64,000 nucleotides of DNA, from assembly GCF_001905345.1 (NCBI RefSeq), contig NZ_LFBV01000003.1:488985-552984 (forward strand). Reading direction: 5' to 3'. The stretch is from Streptomyces uncialis. Its GTDB lineage: Bacteria; Actinomycetota; Actinomycetes; Streptomycetales; Streptomycetaceae. The notes beneath the pieces were generated by a model. It made no database searches, was not told the origin of the DNA, and worked only from the letters and a program-made list of their open reading frames with translations. The translations under genes and the position numbers were made by a program. Shown piece by piece: positions 35,633 through 43,290 of the stretch. Every line of letters begins with the position of its first letter. Position 1 is the stretch's first letter.

Positions 35633-36472
35633 ATGACAGAGCTGACCCATACCGCCTCCGACGGGACCCCCTTGCACGCCGTCACGCTGGGCACCGGTGA
35701 CAGCACGGTCGTCCTGCTGCACGGCGGCGGGCCGGACCACCACAGCCTGCTGCCGCTCGCCGCGCTGCTGGCCGACCGGCACACGGTCGTCCTGCCGGAC
35801 GTGCGCGGATACGGCCGGTCCCGGTGCGCCGACCCGCTGCGCCACACCTGGGCCCGGTACACCGCCGACCTCGTCTCCCTGCTCGACCGTCTGGGCACGG
35901 CCCAAGCGGTCGTCGGCGGTACCGGACTGGGCTCGACGATCACCCTGCGCGCCGCCCTCGCCCATCCTGACCGCATTCGCGCGGGCATCCTGATCGGCGT
36001 CGAGGACATCGAGGACGACAAGGCCGGGGAGGCGCAGGCCGCCTTCCTGGACGCCTTCGCCGAACGGGCCCTCACCAAGGGCCTGGAGGCCGCCTGGGCT
36101 CCTGTCCTGGACATGTTCCCGCCGGTCATCGGCGCGTCGGTACGGGCCGCGATCCCCCGCTCCGACGCGGCCAGCGTCGCCGCTGCCGCCGCCATCGGCC
36201 ACGACCGCGCCTTCCGCGACGTGACCGAGCTGCGCGCACTGCGCGCACCCGTTCTCGTCGTCCCCGGCACGGACGCGCGCCACCCCACCGCCCTGGCCGA
36301 GCAGGTCGCCCGTACCCTCCCGCGCGGGCGGCTGGCCCCGGTCGCCGTCTGCGAGACCCTGCGCACGCCGGAGGACCTCGCCCGCGCGGTGGGACCGCCC
36401 ATCCGGGACTTTCTCGCCGAAGCCGACACCTGGGCGCGGCCCGCGCGGTCCGGCCAGGCGGCCTCGCCCTGA
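35633..36472 (+). CDS. Alpha/beta-fold hydrolase with unusual nucleophile elbow
   Basis: A 279-residue alpha/beta hydrolase-like protein: VVLLHGGGPDHHSLLPLAALLADRHTVVLPDVRGYGRS covers the oxyanion strand and the following loop, and APVLVVPGTDARHP the strand before the acid. The nucleophile elbow, normally GxSxG, reads VVGGTGLGST, so Thr or Gly stands where Ser is expected. An Asp and a late His are not clearly placed either. It may be non-hydrolytic or use another mechanism. Start ATG 35633. It is divergent from the membrane-protein gene across 222 bases. Confidence 0.8.
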   Translation: MTELTHTASDGTPLHAVTLGTGDSTVVLLHGGGPDHHSLLPLAALLADRHTVVLPDVRGYGRSRCADPLRHTWARYTADLVSLLDRLGTAQAVVGGTGLGSTITLRAALAHPDRIRAGILIGVEDIEDDKAGEAQAAFLDAFAERALTKGLEAAWAPVLDMFPPVIGASVRAAIPRSDAASVAAAAAIGHDRAFRDVTELRALRAPVLVVPGTDARHPTALAEQVARTLPRGRLAPVAVCETLRTPEDLARAVGPPIRDFLAEADTWARPARSGQAASP

Positions 36473-36588
36473 CCTGGCGTCGATTCCCCTGCCGCACTGC
36501 TGGACGGCCGGCCCCGGATCATTCCGACCCGGCGGTCCGCTCCCGTGCCGTCAGCCGCCGCCGACTCCCGTCAGCGCGTACCGGGCGA

Positions 36589-37893
36589 CTACCCCTGGTC
36601 GGCCGCGGCGATCCGCTGGGCGATCCGGGCACCCCGCTCCGTGGCGTCGTCGGCCGAGGAGAAGCAGACCGCGACGGCCAGGGGGCGACCGGCGGCGGTG
36701 CGGGTGTACGACAGGGCCCAGGTGACCGAGGCGGAAGGGACCCAGGTGTTCACGGACGCGCCGAGGGCGGAACGCAACTGGTCGGACGTACGCCGGGACA
36801 CGGCCCGCCTGGCGGACTCCGGCTCCACGGGATCGACGAGCAGCTGAGGGTGGGGCCGGTTCCCGCCGTTGCCGATCGCCGCCATCAGCATCGCCATCTG
36901 GACCGCGGTGGCCTTGACCTCGAAGAGACCGTTGGCCGTGAGGGCGAGCTGTGTCGCGTTCTCGGGCCGGTCCGGCCATACGCTCTCGTCGACGCGCAGC
37001 GGGGTGTACAAGGTTTCCTGGCGGAATCCGAAGTCCGCGGCGGTCGACGCCAGCGCCTCGGCTCCCAGGTCGGACGCGATACGGGCGAAGACGTTCGCGC
37101 ACGAGTAGCGCAGTGCGGTCCGCAGACTGGCGTCCGCGCAACGGCCGGGGTCGCCGGAGAACTCCGCCGTGCTCCCGGGGACGACATGGACGGCGGGACT
37201 GCGGGTCGGCGTGTCGACCGAAGCGAGCAGGCCCTTCTCCAGGGCGGCGGCAGCGACGACGGCATGGGCGGCCGACCCCGGGTTCTCGGTGTGGAGCAGG
37301 GGCCGGTTCAGCATGGGTTTGTCGTCGTCCTCGTGGAGCCGCTTCCACACCCTCTCTTCCGCGAACGTGTTCCCGCTGAAGGAACCGGGGTCGAACGACG
37401 GGGCGCTCACCAGGGCCACGATGTCGCCCGTCTCCGCGTCGAGGGCGATCGCGGCACCAAGCTGTCCGCGCAGTCCGTCGAAGGCGGCGCGCTGCACCGC
37501 GGGGTCGACGGTCGTCGCCAGATCCTTACCCGCTTCGATCTTCTCCCTCTCCAATACCTCCAGCCCGGCGACTCCGAACATCATCGCGCGGTATCCGGTG
37601 ACGGCCGAGTACAACTCGCCGTCGGTGTAGGTGCGTTCGAACGGGACCTTGGCGATGCCGGTGGGCTTCGAACCGGTGACGCGGCGGCCGTCCACCAGCA
37701 CGTCACCCAAGCCTCCGTCAGGCTTCGGGGTGGGGGGCTTGGTGTCCGTGGCGCCCTTGGCCGTTCCGGAGCCGGTCGGTTTTCCGCCGTCGGCCCCGCC
37801 CGGGGAGTCCGTGGAGCATCCCGACAGGGAAGCGACGAGCAGCGTGGCCATCGCGGTGGACACGGCGACGGAGCGGCGAGAGGGAAGCGGCAT
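36589..37893 (-). CDS. PBP transpeptidase-like lipoprotein lacking catalytic motifs
   Basis: A 434-residue lipoprotein (lipobox LSGC near residue 26, then a Gly/Pro/Lys linker). The body resembles penicillin-binding transpeptidase domains: TTVDPAVQRAAFDGL, GAAIALDAETGDIVALVSAPSFDPG, NRPLLHTENPGSAAHAVVAAAALEKG, and RYSCANVFARIA. The SxxK motif is SAAH, the SxN motif is SCAN-like, and no KTG motif is found near the end (LGASVNTWVPS). It therefore should not acylate peptidoglycan stems or beta-lactams normally. It may be a scaffold or sensor lipoprotein. ATG 37893. Confidence 0.88.
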   Translation of the reverse strand: MPLPSRRSVAVSTAMATLLVASLSGCSTDSPGGADGGKPTGSGTAKGATDTKPPTPKPDGGLGDVLVDGRRVTGSKPTGIAKVPFERTYTDGELYSAVTGYRAMMFGVAGLEVLEREKIEAGKDLATTVDPAVQRAAFDGLRGQLGAAIALDAETGDIVALVSAPSFDPGSFSGNTFAEERVWKRLHEDDDKPMLNRPLLHTENPGSAAHAVVAAAALEKGLLASVDTPTRSPAVHVVPGSTAEFSGDPGRCADASLRTALRYSCANVFARIASDLGAEALASTAADFGFRQETLYTPLRVDESVWPDRPENATQLALTANGLFEVKATAVQMAMLMAAIGNGGNRPHPQLLVDPVEPESARRAVSRRTSDQLRSALGASVNTWVPSASVTWALSYTRTAAGRPLAVAVCFSSADDATERGARIAQRIAAADQG

Positions 37894-37991
37894 CCGATCA
37901 CCCTAACAACCCTGGCCGCAGGGGGTTTGGGGCCGTGGCGCACCGCGTTCGGCCGGTTCTCGGCGCGGGACATGGGGGTGGACGCGCCGAG

Positions 37992-38021
37992 TTGGAGGGC
38001 GTTCCGTTCCTGGGATATAGT
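37992..38021 (+). promoter_or_regulatory. Promoter of the tRNA-like small RNA
   Basis: TTGGAG (37992-37997) and TATAGT (38016-38021) are separated by 18 bases, a good match to the housekeeping consensus. Transcription should start near 38028. No plus-strand protein gene follows for 2.5 kb. Confidence 0.6.
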
Positions 38022-38027
38022 CGGTCA

Positions 38028-38178
38028 TGTGCTCGCGGCCGTGATCCACGGCGGTGGGACCGGCGTTGGTGGTCCAAGGAAAGACACCCCACTTCCCGTG
38101 GGGGGATGCAGGTGCAAGGCCTGCCCAGCGCTCGATCAAGGCCCCGGCCTCCCCTCAGGGGGACCCGGGGCCTTTGGT
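38028..38178 (+). ncRNA. Small RNA gene with tRNA-like fold, anticodon-position UCC
   Basis: The predicted transcript of about 150 bases has a 6-bp leader hairpin (38038-38052), a tRNA-like body (38063-38132) and a terminator. The body folds as a 7-bp acceptor stem (38063-38069 with 38125-38131, one G-U pair), T8, a 3-bp D-stem with GG in the loop, and a 5-bp anticodon stem (CCCCA/TGGGG). The loop is CTTCCCG (U33, then UCC, as in tRNA-Gly). A 4-base variable loop and a 5-bp T-stem (GCAGG/CCTGC) follow. Departures from a normal tRNA: T-loop TGCAAGG instead of TTCRANY, C at position 37, and no encoded CCA (common in actinomycetes). It could be a degenerate tRNA, a tRNA mimic or an old integration-site relic. 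It sits next to an aminoacyl-carrier-protein ligase operon. Confidence 0.6.
38138..38175 (+). terminator. Terminator of the tRNA-like RNA
   Basis: 10-bp arms AAGGCCCCGG (38138-38147) and CCGGGGCCTT (38165-38174) form a strong stem ending in TTT, with a smaller CCCC/GGGG hairpin in the loop. It lies 20 bases beyond the stop of the convergent PPTase gene and may serve both directions. Confidence 0.75.
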
Positions 38179-38194
38179 ATTCCCGGAAGGGGCG

Positions 38195-38875
38195 TCAGGT
38201 CCCACCGTCGGAACGGGACTCGGACTGAGGGCCGGAGGGTACGGACAGCGAGTTCCGGGGGCCGACGGTGAAGGTCGTGGCCGGGGCGGCGCTGGCCACC
38301 GTCACCACGGCCGCCCGCCGCCGGTCCGTCCACTCCAGCAGCCGGACGTCTTCCTGACCTGCTTTCAGCAAAGCCTCCCTGCGCACCCAGAGCCGCAGCA
38401 GCGCCGCGCCGGGATCCGGCCGGGCGGTCGCTTCCCGGATCTCGGCCTCGGGGAGCAGCCGGCTCAGCACCGACAGGGGGCCGGGCCGCCTGGCCGCGGG
38501 CTCTACGTCGACACCGACAGCGCCGGGGCCGACGGCCGCCGCGACCAACCCGTCGGTATGGCTCAGACTGACGCCGACCCCGGGGTGGGCGGGCAGATAC
38601 GGGCGGCCGTGCCCGCTTCCCCCGCAGTCGGCGCAATACTGGGCCGGGGCCGCCTCCCGCAGCGGCCGTGCGGTGTACCGGGCGACGCACAGCCGCAGCA
38701 GCAGCCGCGCCGCCAGCACGTCGTCGCGGCGGCCCGGCAGTCTCGTCCGGGCGAGCCGCCGCAGCTCCCATGACGCGAGCAGACCCTCGTGCAGTTCCGG
38801 GTGGGCCAGGACCTCCGCGGTGGTCGCCACCACGGCCACGGCCGTCCGGCCCCGCGGCCTCGGACCGCCGGTCAT
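38195..38875 (-). CDS. 4'-phosphopantetheinyl transferase (Sfp-type)
   Basis: A 226-residue PPTase that converts apo carrier proteins to the holo form using CoA. Motifs: GVGVSLSHTDGLVAAAVG, GVDVEP (Mg-binding acidic pair) and WVRREALLKAG (the WxxKEA motif, here with Arg). It starts 10 bases after the carrier-protein stop and is the third gene of a minus-strand operon with the carrier protein and the amino acid:carrier-protein ligase. Its presence suggests a dedicated activator for that carrier protein, though it could also serve the PKS. Confidence 0.92.
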   Translation of the reverse strand: MTGGPRPRGRTAVAVVATTAEVLAHPELHEGLLASWELRRLARTRLPGRRDDVLAARLLLRLCVARYTARPLREAAPAQYCADCGGSGHGRPYLPAHPGVGVSLSHTDGLVAAAVGPGAVGVDVEPAARRPGPLSVLSRLLPEAEIREATARPDPGAALLRLWVRREALLKAGQEDVRLLEWTDRRRAAVVTVASAAPATTFTVGPRNSLSVPSGPQSESRSDGGT

Positions 38876-38885
38876 GGGCGGGTGC

Positions 38886-39146
38886 TCATCCGGCCGGCGC
38901 GTGGGCGGCGGCGGCCGGTCCGGAGGGGCTCAGGAACCGCTCCCGTACCCGGCCGAGGGTACGGAAGTCGTCGATGGTGACCTGCTGGAGGTCGATGGTG
39001 GTGCCGGAGATGTCCTCCAGCAGATCGATGAACTCCAGGAAGTCCATGGAGTCGATCAGACGTGCCTCGATGAGGTCCTCGTCGGCGTCGATCCCGCCGT
39101 CGAGGCCGGGGTTCTTCTCGTGGAGCCACTCGGCGATACGTTCCAT
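38886..39146 (-). CDS. Free-standing carrier protein
   Basis: An 86-residue acyl/peptidyl carrier protein: an acidic four-helix layout with the phosphopantetheine Ser at residue 33 in the LIDSMDFLEFIDLLE motif. The family's usual GxDS is IDS here, as in carrier proteins paired with SerRS-like ligases. It lies between the ligase and the PPTase genes. It should carry the amino acid that the ligase activates. The Ala/Pro tail after residue 73 is probably disordered. Confidence 0.93.
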   Translation of the reverse strand: MERIAEWLHEKNPGLDGGIDADEDLIEARLIDSMDFLEFIDLLEDISGTTIDLQQVTIDDFRTLGRVRERFLSPSGPAAAAHAPAG

Positions 39147-39274
39147 GGGGGTGGGCTCGCTCCTTGCTGTCCGAGGGATTGCCAGGGATTGCTGGGGGTG
39201 TTGGGGGGACCCCTGGAGGTCCGAAGGCCGGTGTCCGGGTTCGCCGGGGGGCGGTGGCCGGGCAACGGGGCGGG

Positions 39275-40132
39275 TCAGGTCCGGGCGGCGCCGAGTACGT
39301 CCAGTGCCTGCTCGGGGGTGCCATGGGCGAGGATCATCGCGTGGACCCAGCGTTCGACGCCGAAGGCGACGCAGGCGCTGTGGGCCGGCCCGTCGGCACC
39401 GGCACGGATGTCCAGCCGCTCACCGAAGAAGTTGCGGTGCCGGTTGACGGAGGCGATGGCCGTGCCGTCGGGGGCGCTGAACTCGTGCTTGACCGGGTCC
39501 AGCGCCATCAGCCGGGCGCGGGAGCCGCCCTTGTCGTAGAACGGGTCGTCGGCGGCGGCCCGGGTCAGTTCCAGACCCAGCCGTCCGGCCAGTTCCTGGA
39601 CGAACACGGCTCCCTGTTCGAGGTGTTCGGTCGCGCCGGGCTTGGTGCCGAGGTACAGGACCTCCCGCATATGGAAGCCCCACAGCCGCCGCAGTCCTTC
39701 GTAGTGGGTCTCGTTGCGGAAACAGCGGCCGGTGGCGGAAAGGCGCAGTCCGTCCTCGCCGACGTCCTGGCCCTCCAGGGAGAGCAGCAGTCCGTAGCAG
39801 GTGGCGGAGGGGAGCAGATGGCCGGTCGGCCGGAGCGGCAGCTCCCCCGGCGGTTCACCGGCCGCCAGGCCGTCGACGGCCTCGGGGGCGAAACGTCCGG
39901 CGGACACCCCCAGATGGGGGAAGTTGCGGAAGTAGTCGAGCCGGGTCAGCCCTTCGACGGACAGCAGCGGCGGGCCCACCACCTCGGGGGCCTTCAGGCG
40001 TGCGGCCAGCCCGGTGAGCAGGTCGTCCAGACCGTGCAGCAGCGCGGTGCGGACCGGGTCCAGCGTGACCAGGCCGGGACCGGGGTTCTTCAGACAGCCG
40101 TCCGGCAGTGCCGTGACGCTGGGGGTACTCAT
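39275..40132 (-). CDS. Amino acid:[carrier protein] ligase (class II aaRS-like, atypical SerRS relative)
   Basis: A 285-residue homolog of the catalytic core of methanogen-type seryl-tRNA synthetases without a tRNA-binding domain. Such enzymes activate small amino acids (Gly, Ala) and load them on a carrier-protein phosphopantetheine instead of tRNA. Motif 2 is GRCFRNETHYEG (residues 135-146) with WGFHMREVLYLG after it; motif 3 is AFGVERW near residue 260. The zinc ligands of the family can be placed at Cys112 (SATC), Glu157 and Cys254 (SAC). ATG 40132 has GGAGCGG upstream. It is first in an operon with its carrier protein and a PPTase. The amino acid cannot be fixed from the sequence. Confidence 0.9.
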   Translation of the reverse strand: MSTPSVTALPDGCLKNPGPGLVTLDPVRTALLHGLDDLLTGLAARLKAPEVVGPPLLSVEGLTRLDYFRNFPHLGVSAGRFAPEAVDGLAAGEPPGELPLRPTGHLLPSATCYGLLLSLEGQDVGEDGLRLSATGRCFRNETHYEGLRRLWGFHMREVLYLGTKPGATEHLEQGAVFVQELAGRLGLELTRAAADDPFYDKGGSRARLMALDPVKHEFSAPDGTAIASVNRHRNFFGERLDIRAGADGPAHSACVAFGVERWVHAMILAHGTPEQALDVLGAART

Positions 40133-40332
40133 GGGAAACCGCTCCCTGTGGACGTGGGCGAACGATCAGGGTGTCGGCCGGTTCGGCGGAACGGATTCGC
40201 CGCGTGGTGATGGCGGCGGCGCGAACGGCCTTGTATGTGGTCGCCGTTGACCTCAGCGCAGCGGGGAAGCCGACCGATGCCCCATCAGGGGCCGGAGCCG
40301 CGCATGGGGACACTAAGCCAGCCACTTGGGCA

Positions 40333-40344
40333 TTGTCTAGACCA
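40333..40344. promoter_or_regulatory. DasR-like operator (dre) 1
   Basis: TTGTCTAGACCA differs by one base from the DasR core TGGTCTAGACCA. It lies 201 bases upstream of the ligase gene in the divergent control region. Confidence 0.6.
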
Positions 40345-40436
40345 AAGCCACCTGGCCCGACGGTCAGCACCGACGCGGCCATTGTGGTCCGGAGCTGCCG
40401 TAACTCGGCTTACCAAACGGTGACTTGACAAGAGGG

Positions 40437-40450
40437 TTGGTCTAAACCAA
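40437..40450. promoter_or_regulatory. DasR-like operator (dre) 2 next to a TTGACA box
   Basis: TTGGTCTAAACCAA is a 5-bp inverted repeat around CTAA, one base from the DasR core in its 12-base centre. It begins 7 bases after the TTGACA at 40425-40430, so a bound repressor would cover the dioxygenase-side promoter. Confidence 0.65.
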
Positions 40451-40745
40451 TCCTGCTGAAGGACGTGGTGACCGCACCTCCGCCACGGCGTCGCCATCCA
40501 TCCATGCCGTCCGTCGCAAGCCCTCCGCCGAGGGCCGCCGCGTGCTGTCCGCCGGCCGAGGAGAAGCGCTTGTCATCGCTGTCCCTGTCCCCTGCCCCGC
40601 GCTTGACGTCCGGGAGCTCGGAACGCTTCCGGGGGTCCGACCGCCGGGCGGAAGCGGCATTCCGGTCGCCCGCGGCGGACGGCCGCGTCCGGGCCCCCGG
40701 CCACCACGGGAGCGCTCCCCCCGACCCCCACTTTGGAGGGGCCTT

Positions 40746-41843
40746 ATGACGACATCCGTACCCCAACGCCGCCCGCGGCGCCCCTATCTGCACCGGGCGG
40801 CCTCGGACCTCCCGTACTTCAGCGCGGACGGCGAGTCCTATCTGGCGCAGACCACCTTGCGGGAGATGAGCAAGTCCCGGCCCCTGCGGGTGCTGTCCGA
40901 GGAGGACTTCGCGCACTGGCAGACCTATGGGTACGTCATCGTCCGGGAAGCGATCCCGGCGGCGTCGGCCCGGCGGCTGCTGGACTTCACCTGGGAGTTC
41001 CAGGGGCTCGACCCGGACCGCCCGGACAGCTGGTACGACGACCGGCCCTTCCGCTCCGAACTGGACCAGCAGTTGCACGTGTACGGCTTCGTGGAGGCGT
41101 ACCACCACCAGCTGCTCTGGGACAGCCGCCAGGCCCAGCGGGTGTACGACGCCTTCGTCGACGTGTGGGACTGCGAGGAACTGTGGGTCACCCAGGACCG
41201 GCTCAACCTCAACCCGCCCAACGTCAAGAACCGTGACCGTGCCCTGATCGAGCCCACCGACCGGGGTTTCGACATCGAGCTGCACTGGGACATCGACACC
41301 ACGCTCGGGGTGCCGCCGCAGCGGGTGCAGGGGATCATCGCGCTCAACGACACCCGGCCGGAGACCGGCGGATTCCAGTGCTGCCCGGAGCTGTTCCGGC
41401 GGTTCGAGGAATGGCGGATCGCCCAGCCCGCGGGCCGGGACCCCATCCGCCCCGCCGTGGACCGGACGGAGTTCCCCGTCGTACGGCCCGAGCTGCGCCC
41501 CGGCGACCTGCTGATCTGGAACGGTCTGCTCGCCCACGGGGTGGCACGCAATGTCTCGGCGGACTCCGTACGGGCGGTCCAGTACCTGTCGATGATGCCG
41601 GCGCTGGAGGAGCACGAGCGGCTCAGGCGGTCCCGTGTCGACGCCTGGCGGCATCTGCGCACCCCGCGCTGGAACCGCACCCTGGTCGGCGATCCGGTGC
41701 TGCACGAGTCCGAGCGGTACCCCACGGCCACCCTCGACGGACTCGGCAGCCGGCTGCTGGGCCTCACCTCCTGGAAGGACACGGACCAGGAGACGGCGGC
41801 CGACGGGCGGAGCGGGGACCAGTCGTGCGCCGTGTCTGTCTGA
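40746..41843 (+). CDS. Phytanoyl-CoA dioxygenase (PhyH)-family Fe(II)/2-oxoglutarate oxygenase
   Basis: A 365-residue non-heme iron oxygenase. The metal-binding HxD is in ELHWDIDTT (about residues 180-188), the distal His in LLAHGVARN (about 258-266), and a C-terminal Arg for 2-oxoglutarate follows in VRAVQYLS. YGYVIVREAIPAASARRLL near residue 60 is the typical PhyH start. ATG 40746 has GGAGG upstream. In a cluster with a carrier-protein ligase, it probably hydroxylates (or otherwise oxidises) the carrier-bound amino acid or the final product. It overlaps the next gene by 19 bases. Confidence 0.88.
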   Translation: MTTSVPQRRPRRPYLHRAASDLPYFSADGESYLAQTTLREMSKSRPLRVLSEEDFAHWQTYGYVIVREAIPAASARRLLDFTWEFQGLDPDRPDSWYDDRPFRSELDQQLHVYGFVEAYHHQLLWDSRQAQRVYDAFVDVWDCEELWVTQDRLNLNPPNVKNRDRALIEPTDRGFDIELHWDIDTTLGVPPQRVQGIIALNDTRPETGGFQCCPELFRRFEEWRIAQPAGRDPIRPAVDRTEFPVVRPELRPGDLLIWNGLLAHGVARNVSADSVRAVQYLSMMPALEEHERLRRSRVDAWRHLRTPRWNRTLVGDPVLHESERYPTATLDGLGSRLLGLTSWKDTDQETAADGRSGDQSCAVSV

Positions 41844-43135
41844 CCCTCCCCACCGACCGGGCCTGCGCGGCGACCATCAGGGCGGTCGCCGAGGAGGCCG
41901 CGTACGGCGCCCGCCGTTTCGGTGTCGAGGTGTGTCTGCTGATCCTCGACTCCTCCGGCGACCAGGTGCTCGCGGAGCACCGGGAGGTGGTGGACGCGCT
42001 GGCCCCGGCACCCGGGGTGGTCGTCCACCATCTCGACGAGGCCGGGCAGCGGCGCTTCCTGCGGGAGGTGATCGCCCGCTCCGGCGTCGCCGCGCCGGAG
42101 CGGGTGCTCGACCTGATGCTGCCGGCCCGGGCGTCCTACGGTGCCTGCACCAACCGTGCCTTCCTGATCGCGGAGGCGCTGGGCTGCGCGTCGGTGCACC
42201 GCCGGGACTCCGACAGCCGCTACCAGTACCTGGACGGCGAGCCCGTCTTCCCCCTCCAGCACGAGCTCGCACACCTCGGGCGTCGGGCCGACGAGGTGGC
42301 GGGACTCGTGTCCCGGAGCAGGCTCGACCCCGCGTACGCGCAGCGGCCGGTGGCCCTGGTCGGCGGTTCCTTCGTCGGTGAGATGTCCGTGGACGTGGCG
42401 GAGATCCGCCGGCTCGACCCCGGGATCTACCGTGAAGTCGTCGGTTTGTCGGTCCCCGCCGGATATCCGGAGATCTGGCGCGGGAACCTGATCGAGGAGT
42501 CGTTCCGCGGCGCCGGGACCACGCCGTTCACCGGTGACCTCACCACGCTCACCAGGGTCGCCCCCACCCGGGTGGACATGTGCAACATCGGCTTCGACCG
42601 TGAGGTCTACGCCCGGGTGCCGCTGCCGCCCGCCACCGACACCATCGGCAGCGACTACTTCCTGATCCATCTGGTCCACGACGCCCGGCTGCCCGGTGTC
42701 CTGCACAACCGCCATATCGTCAACTTCCATACCGGTGAGCGGCGTTCGGACAGCGGGTTCCTCGCCTACCAGCTGCGGCTCGCGAAGTTCCTGCTGTCCA
42801 CCCCGTACTTCGACGCCGTGTACGCGCGGATGAGGGAGGCCGGTGACGCGCTGCTCGACGCGGCGGGGCATGTACGCGCCGACGCCGTCGCGGAGTCGGT
42901 CAGGGACAGCGCGCTGCTGGAGCGGACGGACAACGCCGAACGGCTCGATGTCCTCGACCGCTCCTACCGGAAGCTGGGCGGCCGCTACGCCATGGCCGCG
43001 GACCTCTTCGCCGCCCGCCGCGACCAGTTGCTCGCCGAGGCCCGGACGGACATGGCGGAGTTCGCCTTCCTGATCGACGTCTGGGAACCCCTGACCCGCG
43101 CCGGTGCCGTCGCGGGGGCGGCGCACGCCCGGTGA
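41825..43135 (+). CDS. DUF6271-like protein, possible GT-A-type transferase
   Basis: A 436-residue protein read from GTG 41825, overlapping the PhyH gene. The N-terminus alternates strand and helix (RRVCLTLPTDRACAATIRAV, then CLLILDSSGDQVL), and a DSD motif follows in SVHRRDSDSRYQYLDG near residue 125, as in nucleotide-sugar-binding GT-A folds. Later landmarks are GGSFVGEMSVDVAE, NIGFDREVYARVPLPPATDTIGSDY and HNRHIVNFHTGER. I assign it to the DUF6271 type found beside similar mini-clusters from memory; its chemistry is not known to me. Transfer of a sugar or activated group to the carrier-bound product is one possibility. Confidence 0.7.
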   Translation: MRRVCLTLPTDRACAATIRAVAEEAAYGARRFGVEVCLLILDSSGDQVLAEHREVVDALAPAPGVVVHHLDEAGQRRFLREVIARSGVAAPERVLDLMLPARASYGACTNRAFLIAEALGCASVHRRDSDSRYQYLDGEPVFPLQHELAHLGRRADEVAGLVSRSRLDPAYAQRPVALVGGSFVGEMSVDVAEIRRLDPGIYREVVGLSVPAGYPEIWRGNLIEESFRGAGTTPFTGDLTTLTRVAPTRVDMCNIGFDREVYARVPLPPATDTIGSDYFLIHLVHDARLPGVLHNRHIVNFHTGERRSDSGFLAYQLRLAKFLLSTPYFDAVYARMREAGDALLDAAGHVRADAVAESVRDSALLERTDNAERLDVLDRSYRKLGGRYAMAADLFAARRDQLLAEARTDMAEFAFLIDVWEPLTRAGAVAGAAHAR

Positions 43136-43230
43136 ACCCGGCCGCACCGGTCGGGCCTTCGCCCGCACCGGACCCACATCCCCCGCACCGCCACCCCGAC
43201 CTGCCGGAAGCAGTCCGCGAAAGGCATCAC

Positions 43231-43290
43231 ATGAGCCGTCGTCCACGATCGACACCAGCGTTCCGGGCCGCACCGGCCCCAGGCCGGTGA
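43231..43290 (+). CDS. Possible 19-codon leader ORF before the condensation gene
   Basis: ATG 43231 follows AAAGG six bases upstream and encodes 19 residues. Its TGA overlaps the proposed GTG start of the condensation-domain gene by GTGA, the layout seen at other coupled starts in this window. It could bring ribosomes to the weak GTG. Alternatively it is chance. Confidence 0.35.
   Translation: MSRRPRSTPAFRAAPAPGR

Larger units (their letters stand above)
40133..40745. other. Divergent 613-base control region of the carrier-protein cluster
   Basis: No gene is supported here. It separates the ligase operon from the dioxygenase operon and holds two DasR-like operators and a TTGACA -35-like box (40425-40430). 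The lower GC content around 40310-40460 marks the promoter core. Confidence 0.6.

Noticed and set aside
38063..38132. Calling this a normal tRNA-Gly gene
   Set aside because: The T-loop lacks the TTC start, position 37 is C and the stems do not match standard actinobacterial tRNA-Gly, so it is listed as a tRNA-like RNA instead.
37903..38139. Short minus-strand frame over the tRNA-like RNA
   Set aside because: The sequence is better explained by conserved RNA stems, a promoter and a terminator on the plus strand.
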